Shown here: one piece after another, positions 42,818 through 50,134 of the stretch
Numbering within the stretch: the first letter of the stretch is position 1
How the letters are laid out: each line of letters opens with the position of its first letter
Assembly (NCBI RefSeq): GCF_003076635.1
Contig: NZ_QDKG01000003.1
Coordinates: 248,001-312,000 of the forward strand
Direction of reading: 5' to 3'
Length of the DNA: 64,000 nucleotides
Source of the DNA: Sphingobacterium corticibacter
GTDB taxonomy: Bacteria; Bacteroidota; Bacteroidia; Sphingobacteriales; Sphingobacteriaceae
Translations under genes and position numbers: made by a program
Notes under the pieces: generated by a model
Told to the model about the DNA's origin: nothing
The model's database searches: none
What the model saw: only the letters and a program-made list of their open reading frames with translations

Positions 42818-45800
42818 TTAACACATCTTTTGTCGCGGAAAATTGACTTCGTGCGCTTGGGGATAAGGCTTACGATTTGTCATACTTACATCTTCTTGTA
42901 TTCTGCGTTGGGTATCATACTGTCTTTTCTGATCGTATGCATAGCGTGGATCAGGAATAAATGCCATTTTGGCCATTTTATGGATCGTGATGGTCGGGAA
43001 GTGATAATCTACCTCGACTGTGCCAAGTAGCAAATAACATCCGCCACCTTTGAAAGGATATTCGGCCAAGCAATCTGGGAAATGCGCTGTATCAAAATAG
43101 TTTCCTTGCACATCCACCCAAGTGCCAAAGTACATCGTTCCACGTTTGGTAGGCACATGTTTTCTCGAAATCAGATAAGCCAGCATCTTTACTTGCTTTT
43201 TATGATGTTGAGTCAGCTCGTTGACCATTATGGTACCACGATAACGAGTTTGCAGCAGATCAAAGGGCGAGCAGGAGGTAGGAAACCCCAATAATTCGAT
43301 CTCGTCAAAAGCATCTTCAAAGGCAGATCGCTCCAGTTTAGGCAAGGTATATTCGCGAGCGGGCTCATGCAACAAGACCGGTTGCTGCGTTTGTGGTTTG
43401 AAAGAGACCAACAACAAACGCGCGTGCACCAACAACTCACTTTTGCTCTTTCCCGTAAAGCGAAGTGCACCGATAAAAATCAAGGTTTGTATACTTTCTA
43501 TGCCCATGGGTACACGACGAAGTAAATCCTCTAACGAAATATATGCGCCATGTTTGAGTCGTTGAGCAACAATCTGATCGGCTAATTTGGATTCTAAGCC
43601 TTGCAAATGCATAAACCCCAAATACACATCAGTACCATACAAAGTGGTAATGATATCGCTATGGTTTACACAAGGATTTTGTATCGTGGCGCCCGACATG
43701 CGCGCTTCATGAATATATACCTCCGTACGATAAAAGCCGCCTTGATTATTGATCACAGCCACCATAAACTCCATCGGATAATACACTTTTAGGTACAGAC
43801 TTTGGTAGCTTTCTACCGCATAAGAAGCCGAATGTGCCTTGCAAAAGGAATAGCCTGCAAACGACTCTACCTGTCGGTAAACTTCCTGACTGAGCTGTGG
43901 ATCATGTCCTTTCTGGGCGCAAGAATCAAAGAAATTGCTTCGCACCCGTTGCAATGCTTCTAATGAGCGGCCTTTGCCACTCATCGCACGACGCAGCACA
44001 TCACCATCTGCGGCTGACAAGCCGCCGAAGTGCATCGCAATCTTGATCACATCTTCCTGATACACCATAATGCCATACGTCTCGCCCAGATGTTCGCGAA
44101 ATACCTCATGCATGTACTCAAACTGATCGGGATAATTGTGTCGGAAAATATATTCTTTCATCATGCCCGACTGCGCTACTCCAGGTCGTATAATGGATGA
44201 GGCAGCTACCAAGGTACGATAATCAGCACACTTTAGCCGACGCAACAGTCCACGCATCGCAGGCGATTCGATGTAAAAGCAACCGATCGTTTGTCCACGT
44301 GCGAGGTGATCGTTGCACTGTGCTTCTTCTTTCGAAATCTGCGTATTGCGAATGTCAATCGTAATGCCTCGATTTTGCGCAATAATCTTCACCGCGTCGT
44401 TGATGCTGCCGATGCCACGCTGACTAAGAATGTCAAACTTCTCCAATCCGATGCCCTCGGCCACATGCATATCAAATTGCACAATCGGAAAACCTTTGGG
44501 GGGCAATTCCAGTGCAGAATACTGCGTAATCGGTGCTTCCGAAATCAATATACCGCAGGCGTGCATACTCCGTTGATTCGGATATTGTTCTAGCATATTG
44601 GCATAATGATGTATTTTGCGCACTACGGAGTTGGTATCGTGCTGATCCATGGATTGCGTAGCCAATGCATCCAACTCCTCTTTGGGCAAACCAAATACTT
44701 TGCCTAGCTCTCGGAAGATAGAGCGGTATTTGAATGCTATGTTGGTACCGCAAAAAGCCACATGATCTTTGCCATAGCGATCAAAGATGTAGCGCAGAAT
44801 AATATCGCGTTCTTGCCAACCCCAATCGATATCAAAATCGGGTGGTACTTTACGATTTAGATTAAGGAATCGCTCGAAATATAGATCCAATTCTAGCGGA
44901 CAGATATCGGTAATGCCCAAGCAATACGCGATAATACTATTGGCACCGCTACCACGACCAATATGCATAAAACCTTGGCTATTGCTGTATTGCACAATAT
45001 CCCAGGTGATTAAGAAATAACCACTAAAATTAAGCTCATCAATCACTTTGAGTTCCCGTTCGGCACGTTGCCGAGCCAGCGTATGGTCGGCCCCATATCG
45101 TCGAAGCAGTCCTTTCTCAGTGAGCTCTGTGAGCAATAATCGGTCGCTTTCACGGCTATCCGTAAAATGTTTCTTGTTTTTAGGTGTTGTGAATTCAAAG
45201 TCAAAAGAACAGCTCTCTAACAGCTGCTGTGTATTCGCTACGATCTGCGGATAAGCTTGAAAAATAGCCCGTAAATCTTGTACTGGTAGAAAATATTCGT
45301 CTGGACGGCAGCAATCTTCCTTACTGACCTTAGAAAGCAATACATTGCGATCTATCGCGCGCAAAATCCGGTGCAGTTGATATGATTCCTCGTCACTAAT
45401 GGTGATCGGAGCCAAGATCACCATCTTGGCAAAATAACGCTGCCATTGTGGGCGGATCAATAGATTGATTTCATGCGGTTGTACACCGATGTATTCGTGT
45501 TCACCTAATACTGCAGGAGCTTGACTCATGGTGTAGATAATCGCCGTATCGGGCAGGGCAGGGCATTTTGCGGGCAACCCCGTTTCTTCCAAGTTATGTG
45601 TGGTGCGCAATTGGCAGATAGCACCGACGCCATGACTATTTTTAGCGAGCAGAATGTAATAAAGCTCGTTGTTTTCTCTCATTTCCATTCCCACAACGGG
45701 CTTAATATGCTTTTGATGACATTTCTGCGCAAATTCATAAATGCCCGTCACGGTGTTAATATCGGTAAGCGCCAAGGATGTTGCGCCGGCCGCCGCTGCT

Positions 45801-45871
45801 TGCTCTACAAGCTTTTCAATGGATAGTGTTCCGTAACGAAGACTGTGGTAAGATCGGCAATTGAGGTACAT
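42818..45871 (-). CDS. Second DNA polymerase III alpha subunit (DnaE-like, translesion type)
   Basis: 1017 residues, shorter than a replicative DnaE (about 1150 or more). N-terminal PHP domain with an altered first motif (NCRSYHSLRYGTLS; then LALTDINTV and PVVGMEM). The Pol-beta-like C-family catalytic core has GRGSGANSIIAYCLGITDI and PPDFDIDWGWQERD with the metal-binding aspartates, HACGILIS, then MVYQEDVIKIA, and SGKGRS. An OB-like domain is near the C terminus (TIMVNELTQHHKKQVKMLAYL). It lies 12 bases downstream of dinB, the arrangement of damage-inducible mutasome cassettes (ImuB/DnaE2). Probably an error-prone polymerase rather than the replicase. Confidence 0.88.
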   Translation of the reverse strand: MYLNCRSYHSLRYGTLSIEKLVEQAAAAGATSLALTDINTVTGIYEFAQKCHQKHIKPVVGMEMRENNELYYILLAKNSHGVGAICQLRTTHNLEETGLPAKCPALPDTAIIYTMSQAPAVLGEHEYIGVQPHEINLLIRPQWQRYFAKMVILAPITISDEESYQLHRILRAIDRNVLLSKVSKEDCCRPDEYFLPVQDLRAIFQAYPQIVANTQQLLESCSFDFEFTTPKNKKHFTDSRESDRLLLTELTEKGLLRRYGADHTLARQRAERELKVIDELNFSGYFLITWDIVQYSNSQGFMHIGRGSGANSIIAYCLGITDICPLELDLYFERFLNLNRKVPPDFDIDWGWQERDIILRYIFDRYGKDHVAFCGTNIAFKYRSIFRELGKVFGLPKEELDALATQSMDQHDTNSVVRKIHHYANMLEQYPNQRSMHACGILISEAPITQYSALELPPKGFPIVQFDMHVAEGIGLEKFDILSQRGIGSINDAVKIIAQNRGITIDIRNTQISKEEAQCNDHLARGQTIGCFYIESPAMRGLLRRLKCADYRTLVAASSIIRPGVAQSGMMKEYIFRHNYPDQFEYMHEVFREHLGETYGIMVYQEDVIKIAMHFGGLSAADGDVLRRAMSGKGRSLEALQRVRSNFFDSCAQKGHDPQLSQEVYRQVESFAGYSFCKAHSASYAVESYQSLYLKVYYPMEFMVAVINNQGGFYRTEVYIHEARMSGATIQNPCVNHSDIITTLYGTDVYLGFMHLQGLESKLADQIVAQRLKHGAYISLEDLLRRVPMGIESIQTLIFIGALRFTGKSKSELLVHARLLLVSFKPQTQQPVLLHEPAREYTLPKLERSAFEDAFDEIELLGFPTSCSPFDLLQTRYRGTIMVNELTQHHKKQVKMLAYLISRKHVPTKRGTMYFGTWVDVQGNYFDTAHFPDCLAEYPFKGGGCYLLLGTVEVDYHFPTITIHKMAKMAFIPDPRYAYDQKRQYDTQRRIQEDVSMTNRKPYPQAHEVNFPRQKMC

Positions 45872-45883
45872 AAGCGTTCCGGA

Positions 45884-47071
45884 TTAATGTTCGGGGTTTT
45901 CCTGTTTACTGTATTTTGGGTTTTCCAATTTCTTAACTCCTCCAGCACGGTTTACTTTATCGTATCCGAAGCGTGTTTTTATCTGATCCATCGCCTGGTA
46001 GAGCGCCACCATTTCCTGTGTATCTTCAAATAGATTGATTTGTAAGCTACCGCGCACCAAGTTGGTAAAACGCACGCCGATCAGTCGAATACGCATACGT
46101 CGGTTATACAACTTATCGAAAAGTTCCAAAGCACAGCACGACAAGGTATGATCGGCCGAGGTATAAGCCACGCGACATTGCCTGGTTTCGGTATCAAAAT
46201 TTGCATAGCGTAGCTTGATCACCACGGTAGAGGTAAGCCATTGTTCCGTACGCAGCTGGTAAGCTAGCTTTTCGACCATACTACCGATAATACTGCGCAA
46301 TTTTACCAAGTCGATGGTATCTGTGCTGAAAGTATTTTCTGTCGAAATGGATTTCCGTTCGGAATAAGGTTGCACTGGATTACTATCTATTCCGTTGGCT
46401 TTTTTCCAGAGATCCAGTCCATTTTTTCCAATCATTTGCTGGAGCACTTCGACCGGCATATCGGCCAAGGTGTGTATTTGGCGAATGCCAATGCGGGATA
46501 GCAATTGAAAAGTACTATCGCCCACCATTGGAATCTTTCTTATGGATAGCGGATTGAGAAATGGCCGCACGTTATTGGCTTCGATTTGCTTGCGACCAAT
46601 TGGTTTGGCTTCGCCCGTACCAATCTTCGCTACGGTTTTATTGACCGAAAGGGCAAAGCTAATCGGTAAGCCTGTTTCCTTGGTGACGCGCTGTGCCAAC
46701 TCTTCTGTCCAGCGGTATGCTCCAAAAAAACGATCCATCCCTGTTATATCCAAGTAATGTTCGTCAATGCTTGCTTTCTCTACCACGGGCGATTGCTCTT
46801 CAATAATCTCGGTAACGGTGTGCGAAAGTTGGGAATACATTTCCATATCTCCTTTAATGACTTTGGCTTCCGGACATAATCGTAAGGCCATTTTGATCGG
46901 CATAGCCGAACGCACGCCATAATAACGTGCTTCGTAAGAACAAGATGCGACCACACCGCGATCACCACCACCAATGATGACAGGTGAACCGTACAACTCA
47001 CTGTTTTTCAAGCGCTCGCAAGACACAAAGAAGGTGTCCAGATCCATATGTACAATGGCGCGTTCCATCAT
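45884..47071 (-). CDS. dinB: DinB/Y-family DNA polymerase (Pol IV type)
   Basis: 395 residues from the ATG at 47071, which has an AAGGA sequence a few bases upstream; the frame extends to 47095. Y-family motifs: HMDLDTFFVSCE (metal aspartate), GVVASCSYEARYYGVRSAMP, SIDEHYLDITGMDRFFG (catalytic Asp-Glu), SVNKTVAKIGTGEAKP and the helix-hairpin-helix LLSRIGIRQIHTLADMP. A clamp-binding QINLF lies near the C terminus. The catalytic residues are intact, so an active translesion polymerase is expected. It leads the two-gene operon with DnaE and is divergent from an XRE regulator gene, with a palindromic box between them. Confidence 0.93.
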   Translation of the reverse strand: MMERAIVHMDLDTFFVSCERLKNSELYGSPVIIGGGDRGVVASCSYEARYYGVRSAMPIKMALRLCPEAKVIKGDMEMYSQLSHTVTEIIEEQSPVVEKASIDEHYLDITGMDRFFGAYRWTEELAQRVTKETGLPISFALSVNKTVAKIGTGEAKPIGRKQIEANNVRPFLNPLSIRKIPMVGDSTFQLLSRIGIRQIHTLADMPVEVLQQMIGKNGLDLWKKANGIDSNPVQPYSERKSISTENTFSTDTIDLVKLRSIIGSMVEKLAYQLRTEQWLTSTVVIKLRYANFDTETRQCRVAYTSADHTLSCCALELFDKLYNRRMRIRLIGVRFTNLVRGSLQINLFEDTQEMVALYQAMDQIKTRFGYDKVNRAGGVKKLENPKYSKQENPEH

Positions 47072-47110
47072 GATCCTTTCTATTATTTTTAACAAACTTA
47101 CCTGGTTTAG

Positions 47111-47126
47111 CTAAAAATATTAGTAT
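47111..47126 (+). promoter_or_regulatory. Palindromic box CTAAAAATATTAGTAT shared with the radical SAM gene (copy 1)
   Basis: The 16-base sequence lies 40 bases upstream of the dinB start and 24 upstream of the XRE gene start. The same 16 bases occur exactly on the minus strand at 50112-50127, before the PA0069-family radical SAM gene. Its core CTAA-N5-TTAG is a dyad. A candidate operator for a damage-response regulator. Confidence 0.6.
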
Positions 47127-47131
47127 TATTG

Positions 47132-47150
47132 TTGTTCCAAATTAGGACAA
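47132..47150 (+). promoter_or_regulatory. Imperfect palindrome overlapping the XRE start codon
   Basis: TTGT-x-C-x-AA-A-TT-x-G-x-ACAA over 47132-47150: seven of nine base pairs match around a central A. It ends on the first base of the XRE ATG, a usual place for autorepression. It stands next to the CTAA/TTAG box. Confidence 0.4.
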
Positions 47151-47389
47151 TGTTGTATCTATCTGAAAACATACGCTATCTACGATCCAAAGCGGGCAAG
47201 TCACAGCGAGCGCTAGCTGAGCAGCTTGGGATTACGCGTGCGCGCTACTCGAAGTATGAGTATGGTACGGCAGAGCCGCCTTTGGAAATTTTATTGAAAA
47301 TATCGGATTATTACCACGTCACGATCAATGTGTTGATCGCGGTATCTATACCAGATTGTTCATCTGTCAGAAAACATCAAGAGGAGTAA
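47150..47389 (+). CDS. XRE-family HTH transcriptional regulator, divergent from dinB
   Basis: 79 residues from the ATG at 47150; a TTG at 47129 would add seven residues without family resemblance. Almost the entire protein is one HTH_3 domain: LSENIRYLRSKAGKSQRALAEQLGITRARYSKYEYGTAEPPLEILLKISDYYHVTINVLI. No peptidase (LexA/S24) domain is present, so it cannot self-cleave like LexA. The divergent position suggests it controls dinB-dnaE and itself. The C-terminal tail is short and charged. Confidence 0.88.
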   Translation: MLYLSENIRYLRSKAGKSQRALAEQLGITRARYSKYEYGTAEPPLEILLKISDYYHVTINVLIAVSIPDCSSVRKHQEE

Positions 47390-47413
47390 TGGGAGCGTGT
47401 ATATAGGGCGTTA

Positions 47414-48559
47414 TTAAAAATAGTAACCTAAGTTGATGTTGAACCTCCCTTGTAATTTAGCATCTGGATTACCTCGGCTAAAATCATCGACAAAATTGCC
47501 GCCGAACCAAGAATGATTGTATCCAGCAGCGTATTCTACGTAGGTGATTACTGGACCTATATTAGCGCGCACACCAGTGACATTCATATAAGAGTTTTCA
47601 AAAGCTCTACGCGCTTTTTGCATATAGCCAAAATCGTTATAAGCAGTAAGTTGCTTTAATATTCCTCGATTTATATCCATACGTCTAGACACACCAAACG
47701 TATACAGATTAAAGTTCGTCGCGACTTCGTAGGCAGATCCATAGGCTGCCATTTCAATCACTTCATTGGATTCGCCCTCAGCATTTCGAGGATTCATCAC
47801 GGCATGTACAAAGCTCGCTTTGAGATTCCACTTTCGGTAATCTGCCTCATAGGCCAATGCGCCAGCATAATGATTACCTACATCTTGTGTATCCATATTA
47901 TATATCCCACCATATTGTCCGGAAATACCGATTCGTTGTTTGACCGTTCCCAGCGTCTTATAAACAAGATTACCATTCACCTGATTGTTCTTTTTATTGC
48001 GCCCTACGACATCATAGGCAAAACGGCTATATGAAAGTTCTACATCGCCACCCACATCCAACGTTTCTGCATTTTTGAAGAAAGCGATATCATAATCCCA
48101 ATGTTCTTTTCGGCGCAAGTATCGAATACCCATATCATAATTATCTTCCAAGCCCACATAATAGCCAATATTGAAAAACCAATTGTTAGAGGCATAGGGT
48201 TGGAGTCCAAAAGGAACAGATGCCAACCCGACCTGAATCTGTTCGCCTTCCCGAAATTCATATCCCATCCAGGCATGCTTTAAAAATCCACCTCCAAAAG
48301 AAGCAGCATACTGTCGATACTCAGCGTCTAGCAACACGTTCTTATAAGCCGCTTTTACATTTAGGAGTAATACATCATAGAGGATAGCTCCGCCTTGATC
48401 CCGTTGTTGCTGATCCCAAGAATTGTACAAATAATTGAAACGCAGCGCACCTCCAAGACGTACCTGTAAAGAATCTTGGGCGATCAAAGGTTTGGATAAT
48501 ATAAAACATACTAGTGAAAGTACAATATACTTCACTGCGGGTAAAAAATAGTTTGGCAT
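47414..48559 (-). CDS. Outer membrane porin-like beta-barrel protein
   Basis: 381 residues with a signal peptide (about 1-27, ending PLIAQ). The mature chain is built of amphipathic strands with aromatic girdles and ends in LQGRFNINLGYYF, with the terminal aromatic typical of outer membrane barrels. GGALRFNYLYNSW, LDAEYRQYAASFGGGFLKHAWMGYEF and QIQVGLASVPFGLQPYASNNWFFNIGYYVGLEDNYDMGIRY resemble the phosphate-selective porin O/P or DcaP-like group. The ligand is unknown. A perfect 13-base inverted repeat lies 34 bases upstream of its start. Confidence 0.8.
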   Translation of the reverse strand: MPNYFLPAVKYIVLSLVCFILSKPLIAQDSLQVRLGGALRFNYLYNSWDQQQRDQGGAILYDVLLLNVKAAYKNVLLDAEYRQYAASFGGGFLKHAWMGYEFREGEQIQVGLASVPFGLQPYASNNWFFNIGYYVGLEDNYDMGIRYLRRKEHWDYDIAFFKNAETLDVGGDVELSYSRFAYDVVGRNKKNNQVNGNLVYKTLGTVKQRIGISGQYGGIYNMDTQDVGNHYAGALAYEADYRKWNLKASFVHAVMNPRNAEGESNEVIEMAAYGSAYEVATNFNLYTFGVSRRMDINRGILKQLTAYNDFGYMQKARRAFENSYMNVTGVRANIGPVITYVEYAAGYNHSWFGGNFVDDFSRGNPDAKLQGRFNINLGYYF

Positions 48560-48592
48560 TAATATATTAGTAAAAGATAAATAGCATTTTCA

Positions 48593-48626
48593 GCATTAAA
48601 ATTAACTATAAATTTAATTTTAATGC
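48593..48626. promoter_or_regulatory. 13-bp perfect inverted repeat upstream of the porin gene
   Basis: GCATTAAAATTAA (48593-48605) and TTAATTTTAATGC (48614-48626) are exact reverse complements with an 8-base spacer, 34 bases upstream of the porin start and about 135 upstream of the small lipoprotein. AT-rich, but the length and the GC ends make chance less likely. Candidate operator or 5'-leader hairpin for the porin. Confidence 0.55.
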
Positions 48627-48759
48627 AATTTTATGTAATATCTATCAATTAATTTTTTTTACATGTAAGATTCAGTACAAGTATAAATACCTAAAAGCTT
48701 GTATGCGTTAAACAAGAAATCGTGTATGCTGTTTTTTCTCTGAACAATAAAATAAGATT

Positions 48760-48984
48760 ATGAACAGAAAGAACTATGTATTAGGAATATTAGCAGCTGG
48801 TGTGTTGGCACTAAGCGCTTGTAACAATCATCCTCGTGAAGAAGCAGAACAACCACGCATGCCAGAAGATCGTACATTAGATCCACACGAAGAGCCTTCA
48901 TCAACGACAGATACAGCTCATCGTGATACGATGCCTACAGCAGATACACTGAATACCAGAAATCCTGCTCAGCCAAATTTTTAA
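48760..48984 (+). CDS. Small lipoprotein with disordered acidic/Thr-rich tail
   Basis: 74 residues. Type II signal peptide with lipobox LSAC (lipidated residue 21). The mature part of about 54 residues has no predicted fold: Pro, Glu, Asp and Thr dominate (HPREEAEQPRMPEDRT, TTDTAHRDTMPTADTL). Similar short lipoproteins are frequent in Sphingobacteriaceae, with unknown role. It is convergent with the radical SAM gene; a 17-base-pair hairpin covers the junction. Confidence 0.7.
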   Translation: MNRKNYVLGILAAGVLALSACNNHPREEAEQPRMPEDRTLDPHEEPSSTTDTAHRDTMPTADTLNTRNPAQPNF

Positions 48985-49012
48985 TCAGCAGATACGGTAT
49001 ATGGCGATATTG

Positions 49013-49058
49013 ACATCTTCCGATCAGCTCAAAATAAACGAAGCTGATCGGAAGATGT
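49013..49058. terminator. 17-bp perfect hairpin at a convergent gene junction
   Basis: Arms 49013-49029 and 49042-49058 are exact reverse complements with a 12-base loop. The right arm lies within the last codons of the radical SAM gene, and its TGA (49029-49031) spans the arm/loop border. No T-tract on either side. Probably a bidirectional terminator or 3'-end protection structure for both convergent transcripts. Confidence 0.7.
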
Positions 49059-50096
49059 AGATCGTCTAAAATGTGTTTTAGAAAAGGTGTGGGTATCCTG
49101 ATTCAGTCCACATTTTCGCGCATGTAATTTAAAATTGTCTTTGATGATTTGGGCAATATTTCCCGAACCACGCATACGATTCCCAAACGTACTGTTATTC
49201 AACTGCCCATTGTGGCAAGCGGCAATCTGATGTAATATTTTATCTGCCCGATCGGGATAAGTCTTTTCCAACCAGTCTTTAAAAAGCACCGCAATTTCTC
49301 CATTTAGTCGTACAATAGTATAACCTGCCCAACGCGCACCATGATCGCTGGCTGCCTGCAATACGGCTGGTATTTCATGATCCGTTAATCCCGGAATAAT
49401 CGGTGCACACATAATTCCTGTAGGAATTCCTCGCGCACTCAGTTCTTCCAAGGTACGAAGGCGTTCGCGTGCTGTCGCGGTTCTAGGTTCTAGCTTTTGC
49501 CGCGTCGCTTCTGTTAGTGAGTTGATCGACAGATAAACAGCACACAGTTGCTTTTTTGCCATCTCTTCCAAAATATCCATATCACGTTTTACCAAACTGT
49601 TTTTGGTAATGATACCTATAGGTTGCCCGTGATCCAAGGCGATTTGAAGTATCTGACGAGTAAGCTGGTATTTGCGTTCGATGGGTTGGTAACAATCGGT
49701 ATTACCAGAGAGTGAAATAGTATCTGCTTGCCAAGATTTTTTATTAATGAATTCTTTGAATAATGCGGGTGCATTTTCTTTGACCAAAATCTTACTTTCG
49801 AAATCAATACCGGCGCTATATCCCCAATATTGATGCGAATTGCGCGCATAACAATATATACAACCATGCTCACAGCCTTGATAAGGATTGGCGGAGTAGG
49901 CCATGCCCACATCCGGACTCTCGACCTTATTCACTAAAGTTTTGGGATGTACCGTTGTTTGAAAAGTGCGCGTAGGTTCTTCTTCCCATTCGTCAATACC
50001 TTCCACATGGTGCTGCCCATATTCATTCGTAAAAAAACGATTCTGTGGATTGTATTGAGCACCTCTGCCTTTGGTATAGTGTTTCATATCGCGCAT
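49029..50096 (-). CDS. PA0069 family radical SAM protein
   Basis: 355 residues. The radical SAM [4Fe-4S] motif is CEHGCIYCYAR, preceded by MAYSANPYQGC, the standard signature of the PA0069/Rv2578c family. TISLSGNTDCYQPIERKYQLTRQILQI and IGIITKNSLVKRDMDIL continue the partial TIM barrel; GIPTGIMCAPIIPGLTDHEIPAVL follows. These proteins are distantly related to spore photoproduct lyase, but their reaction is not established. A second in-frame ATG at 50087 is possible. The exact 16-base box found before dinB/XRE lies 16 bases upstream of this start, suggesting common control with translesion synthesis genes. Confidence 0.9.
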   Translation of the reverse strand: MRDMKHYTKGRGAQYNPQNRFFTNEYGQHHVEGIDEWEEEPTRTFQTTVHPKTLVNKVESPDVGMAYSANPYQGCEHGCIYCYARNSHQYWGYSAGIDFESKILVKENAPALFKEFINKKSWQADTISLSGNTDCYQPIERKYQLTRQILQIALDHGQPIGIITKNSLVKRDMDILEEMAKKQLCAVYLSINSLTEATRQKLEPRTATARERLRTLEELSARGIPTGIMCAPIIPGLTDHEIPAVLQAASDHGARWAGYTIVRLNGEIAVLFKDWLEKTYPDRADKILHQIAACHNGQLNNSTFGNRMRGSGNIAQIIKDNFKLHARKCGLNQDTHTFSKTHFRRSTSSDQLRLF

Positions 50097-50108
50097 CTTT
50101 ATGAAACA
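50080..50108 (-). promoter_or_regulatory. Inverted repeat covering the radical SAM gene start codon
   Basis: TGTTTCAT (50080-50087) and ATGAAACA (50101-50108) are exact reverse complements with a 13-base spacer. In the mRNA the upstream arm could pair with the second in-frame ATG and the codons after it, with the first ATG in the loop. Could influence start choice or translation. Confidence 0.35.
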
Positions 50109-50111
50109 AAT

Positions 50112-50127
50112 ATACTAATATTTTTAG
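50112..50127 (-). promoter_or_regulatory. Palindromic box CTAAAAATATTAGTAT shared with dinB/XRE (copy 2)
   Basis: Read on the minus strand, this is identical over 16 bases to 47111-47126. Here the dyad extends to TACTAA-N5-TTAGTA. It ends 16 bases before the radical SAM start and also overlaps the space behind the polyphosphate kinase stop codon at 50135. Confidence 0.6.
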
Positions 50128-50134
50128 TAATTTA

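Noticed and set aside
48557..48577. A third copy of the CTAA/TTAG box near the porin start
   Set aside because: Only ATATTAGTA is shared; the left half differs, so chance in AT-rich DNA is likely.
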